Origin: JAQUTK01 sp963677415
GTDB lineage: Bacteria > Bacteroidota > Bacteroidia > Bacteroidales > JAQUTK01
DNA: 64,000 bases
Assembly: GCA_963677415.2 (NCBI GenBank)
Contig: CAXXFJ010000027.1
Span: 1-64,000, forward strand
Direction of reading: 5' to 3'
Shown here: positions 62,722 to 64,000 of the stretch, piece by piece
Position numbering within the stretch: the stretch's first letter is position 1
Layout of the letters: each line of letters opens with the position of its first letter
Made by a program: the position numbers and the translations under genes
Notes under the pieces: model-generated
The model's database searches: none
What the model was told of the DNA's origin: nothing
Seen by the model: only the letters and a program-made list of their open reading frames with translations

Positions 62722-64000
62722 TTAATATGCAGCAACACTTCCAGTTCTTCCTTTAATGCGCCCAGTTTTCAACAACCCATCATAATGATGCATTAACAAA
62801 TGGCTTTCTATCTGTTGCAATGTATCAAGTACAACACCAACTAATATTAGTAAAGAAGTTCCTCCAAAAAACTGAGAAAATCCTGAACTTATACCAAAAA
62901 CCTTTGTAAATGCAGGCATAACAGCTACTATTGCCAGAAAAATTGAACCTGGAAGTGTAATTCTATCCATAATATTATCGATATAATCTTTAGTCTGTTT
63001 ACCAGGCTTTATTCCAGGAATGAAACCATTATTACGTTTCATGTCTTCTGACATTTGCGTAGGATTTATCGTAATTGCTGTATAGAAATATGTAAAAACA
63101 ATTATAAGCAACCCAAATAAAAGATTATACCATAAACCAGTGTTATCCATAAACTGTTGCAAAAAACCGGCAGTTTGTGCACTAGAAAAACTTACAAAGG
63201 AAATCGGTATAAACATAATTGCTTGAGCAAAGATTATTGGCATTACTCCAGCTGCATTTACCTTTAAAGGAATATATTGTCTTGCACCACCATACTGTTT
63301 GTTTCCGACAACACGTTTTGCATATTGAACAGGAACCTTTCTAGTGCCTTGCACGAGAAGAATAGCAGCAGCAATCACAAAAAGAAGGAATACAATTTCG
63401 GCCAAAAACATTACCAACCCACCACCTCCATTATCAGAAGTTCGAGAAATAAATTCTTCTGTTATTGAACGTGGCAATCTAGCTATAATACCTATTAAAA
63501 TTATAAATGATATACCGTTAGTGATTCCCTTGTCTGTAATTCGTTCACCAAGCCACAAAATAAACATACTGCCTGCCGAAAGAATAACTGTTGCATATAA
63601 TGCGAAAAAGAAACCAGAAGGAATAGCTGATCCTACAGCTTTCATCTGATAGTTCAAGTTAGTAAGATAAGCTGGAGCTTGAAATAAGAGAATTAGTACT
63701 GTCAAATATCGAGTATACTGATTTATCTTACGTCTTCCACTTTCACCTTCACGTTGAAGTTTTTGGAACTTTGGTATTGCAATAGCTGCAAGTTGTATCA
63801 CAATTGAAGCAGATATATACGGCATAATCCCCAGGGCAAATATAGATGCATTAGAAAAAGCACCACCAGAAAACATGTCAAGCAAAGCTAACAAACCTCC
63901 TTTTGTTTGACTCCGTAATGCATCCAATGCAGAAGGATCAATACCTGGAAGTACTACAAAAGACCCAAAACGATATATTGCAACCAAAAGGGTAGTAATA
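62722..64000 (-). CDS. secY: preprotein translocase channel subunit SecY (5' end outside window)
   Basis: Over 420 residues of the ten-helix Sec channel, lacking only the N-terminal start, which lies beyond base 64000. VAIYRFGSFVVLPGIDPSAL (end of helix 1 and plug region), MPYISASIVIQLAAIAIP (helix 2), NNGFIPGIKPGKQTKDYID (cytosolic loop) and the last helix region LLMHHYDGLLKTGRIKGR are typical. The frame is open to the edge; the TTG near 63987 is internal and not the start. It heads map, infA, rpmJ and the S13 cluster. Confidence 0.95.
   Translation of the reverse strand, partial: ITTLLVAIYRFGSFVVLPGIDPSALDALRSQTKGGLLALLDMFSGGAFSNASIFALGIMPYISASIVIQLAAIAIPKFQKLQREGESGRRKINQYTRYLTVLILLFQAPAYLTNLNYQMKAVGSAIPSGFFFALYATVILSAGSMFILWLGERITDKGITNGISFIILIGIIARLPRSITEEFISRTSDNGGGGLVMFLAEIVFLLFVIAAAILLVQGTRKVPVQYAKRVVGNKQYGGARQYIPLKVNAAGVMPIIFAQAIMFIPISFVSFSSAQTAGFLQQFMDNTGLWYNLLFGLLIIVFTYFYTAITINPTQMSEDMKRNNGFIPGIKPGKQTKDYIDNIMDRITLPGSIFLAIVAVMPAFTKVFGISSGFSQFFGGTSLLILVGVVLDTLQQIESHLLMHHYDGLLKTGRIKGRTGSVAAY

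Overview
The window is a chromosomal stretch of a Bacteroidales bacterium, most likely Bacteroides or a near relative. Signs for this are the many promoters of the Bacteroidetes type (TTTG, 18-21 bases, TAnnTTTG) just upstream of genes, a eukaryote-like GT3 glycogen synthase, GlnRS, GSCFA and HU-like proteins, TonB_C-tailed BlaR1-type proteases, pectin and mannan enzymes, and the gene orders dxs-trkA-trkH and rimP-nusA-infB-cvpA-sufBCDS. I place it no lower than order with confidence.

Left part (1-15.7 kb): a glycogen operon on the minus strand (glycogen synthase, then alpha-glucan phosphorylase, which is frameshifted as read), a small plus-strand group (unknown 95-aa protein, PlsC-like acyltransferase, omega-amidase-type nitrilase), a four-copy 22-bp tandem repeat, an HU-like protein, a secreted multidomain GH76 alpha-mannanase with a type IX-like C-terminal tail, and a BlaI repressor followed by three related genes. 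The first two of these are M56 (BlaR1-like) membrane proteases with periplasmic TonB_C domains; the first also carries two SusC-plug-like repeats and the second follows a (CAAA)9 microsatellite. The third keeps only the TonB_C part.

Middle (15.7-36.9 kb): mostly housekeeping. trkH, trkA and dxs on minus; then GSCFA protein, aroB, a small outer-membrane barrel protein, two FKBP prolyl isomerases, an Lrp regulator, glnS, a TPR protein, DedA, recO, tRNA-Glu, rpsT, gyrB, LD-carboxypeptidase, an M28 glutaminyl-cyclase-like lipoprotein, sufE, rnhB and a hemolysin-III-like membrane protein.

Accessory part (36.9-47.8 kb): a two-gene pectin operon, a CE12-type acetylesterase and a 1395-residue GH28-GH106 fusion, under a well-formed promoter. 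Next to it is an AT-rich, largely gene-poor strip with a 28-bp palindrome, a direct repeat and decayed reading frames, where an IS66 element lies inside or beside an AAA ATPase gene that is now truncated. The IS has good 22-bp ends but no matching 8-bp target duplication.

Right part (47.8-64 kb): minus-strand core genes: sufS, sufD, sufC, sufB, cvpA, infB, nusA, rimP, then the end of the ribosomal-protein super-operon (rplQ, rpoA, rpsD, rpsK, rpsM, rpmJ, infA, map, secY running off the edge). rimP-nusA-infB has a promoter placed just upstream of a GC-rich hairpin with a T run, which looks like a leader attenuator. rpmJ reads out of frame at a run of nine A. Two single-base frameshifts in conserved genes (glgP, rpmJ) mean base-level sequence errors must be considered.
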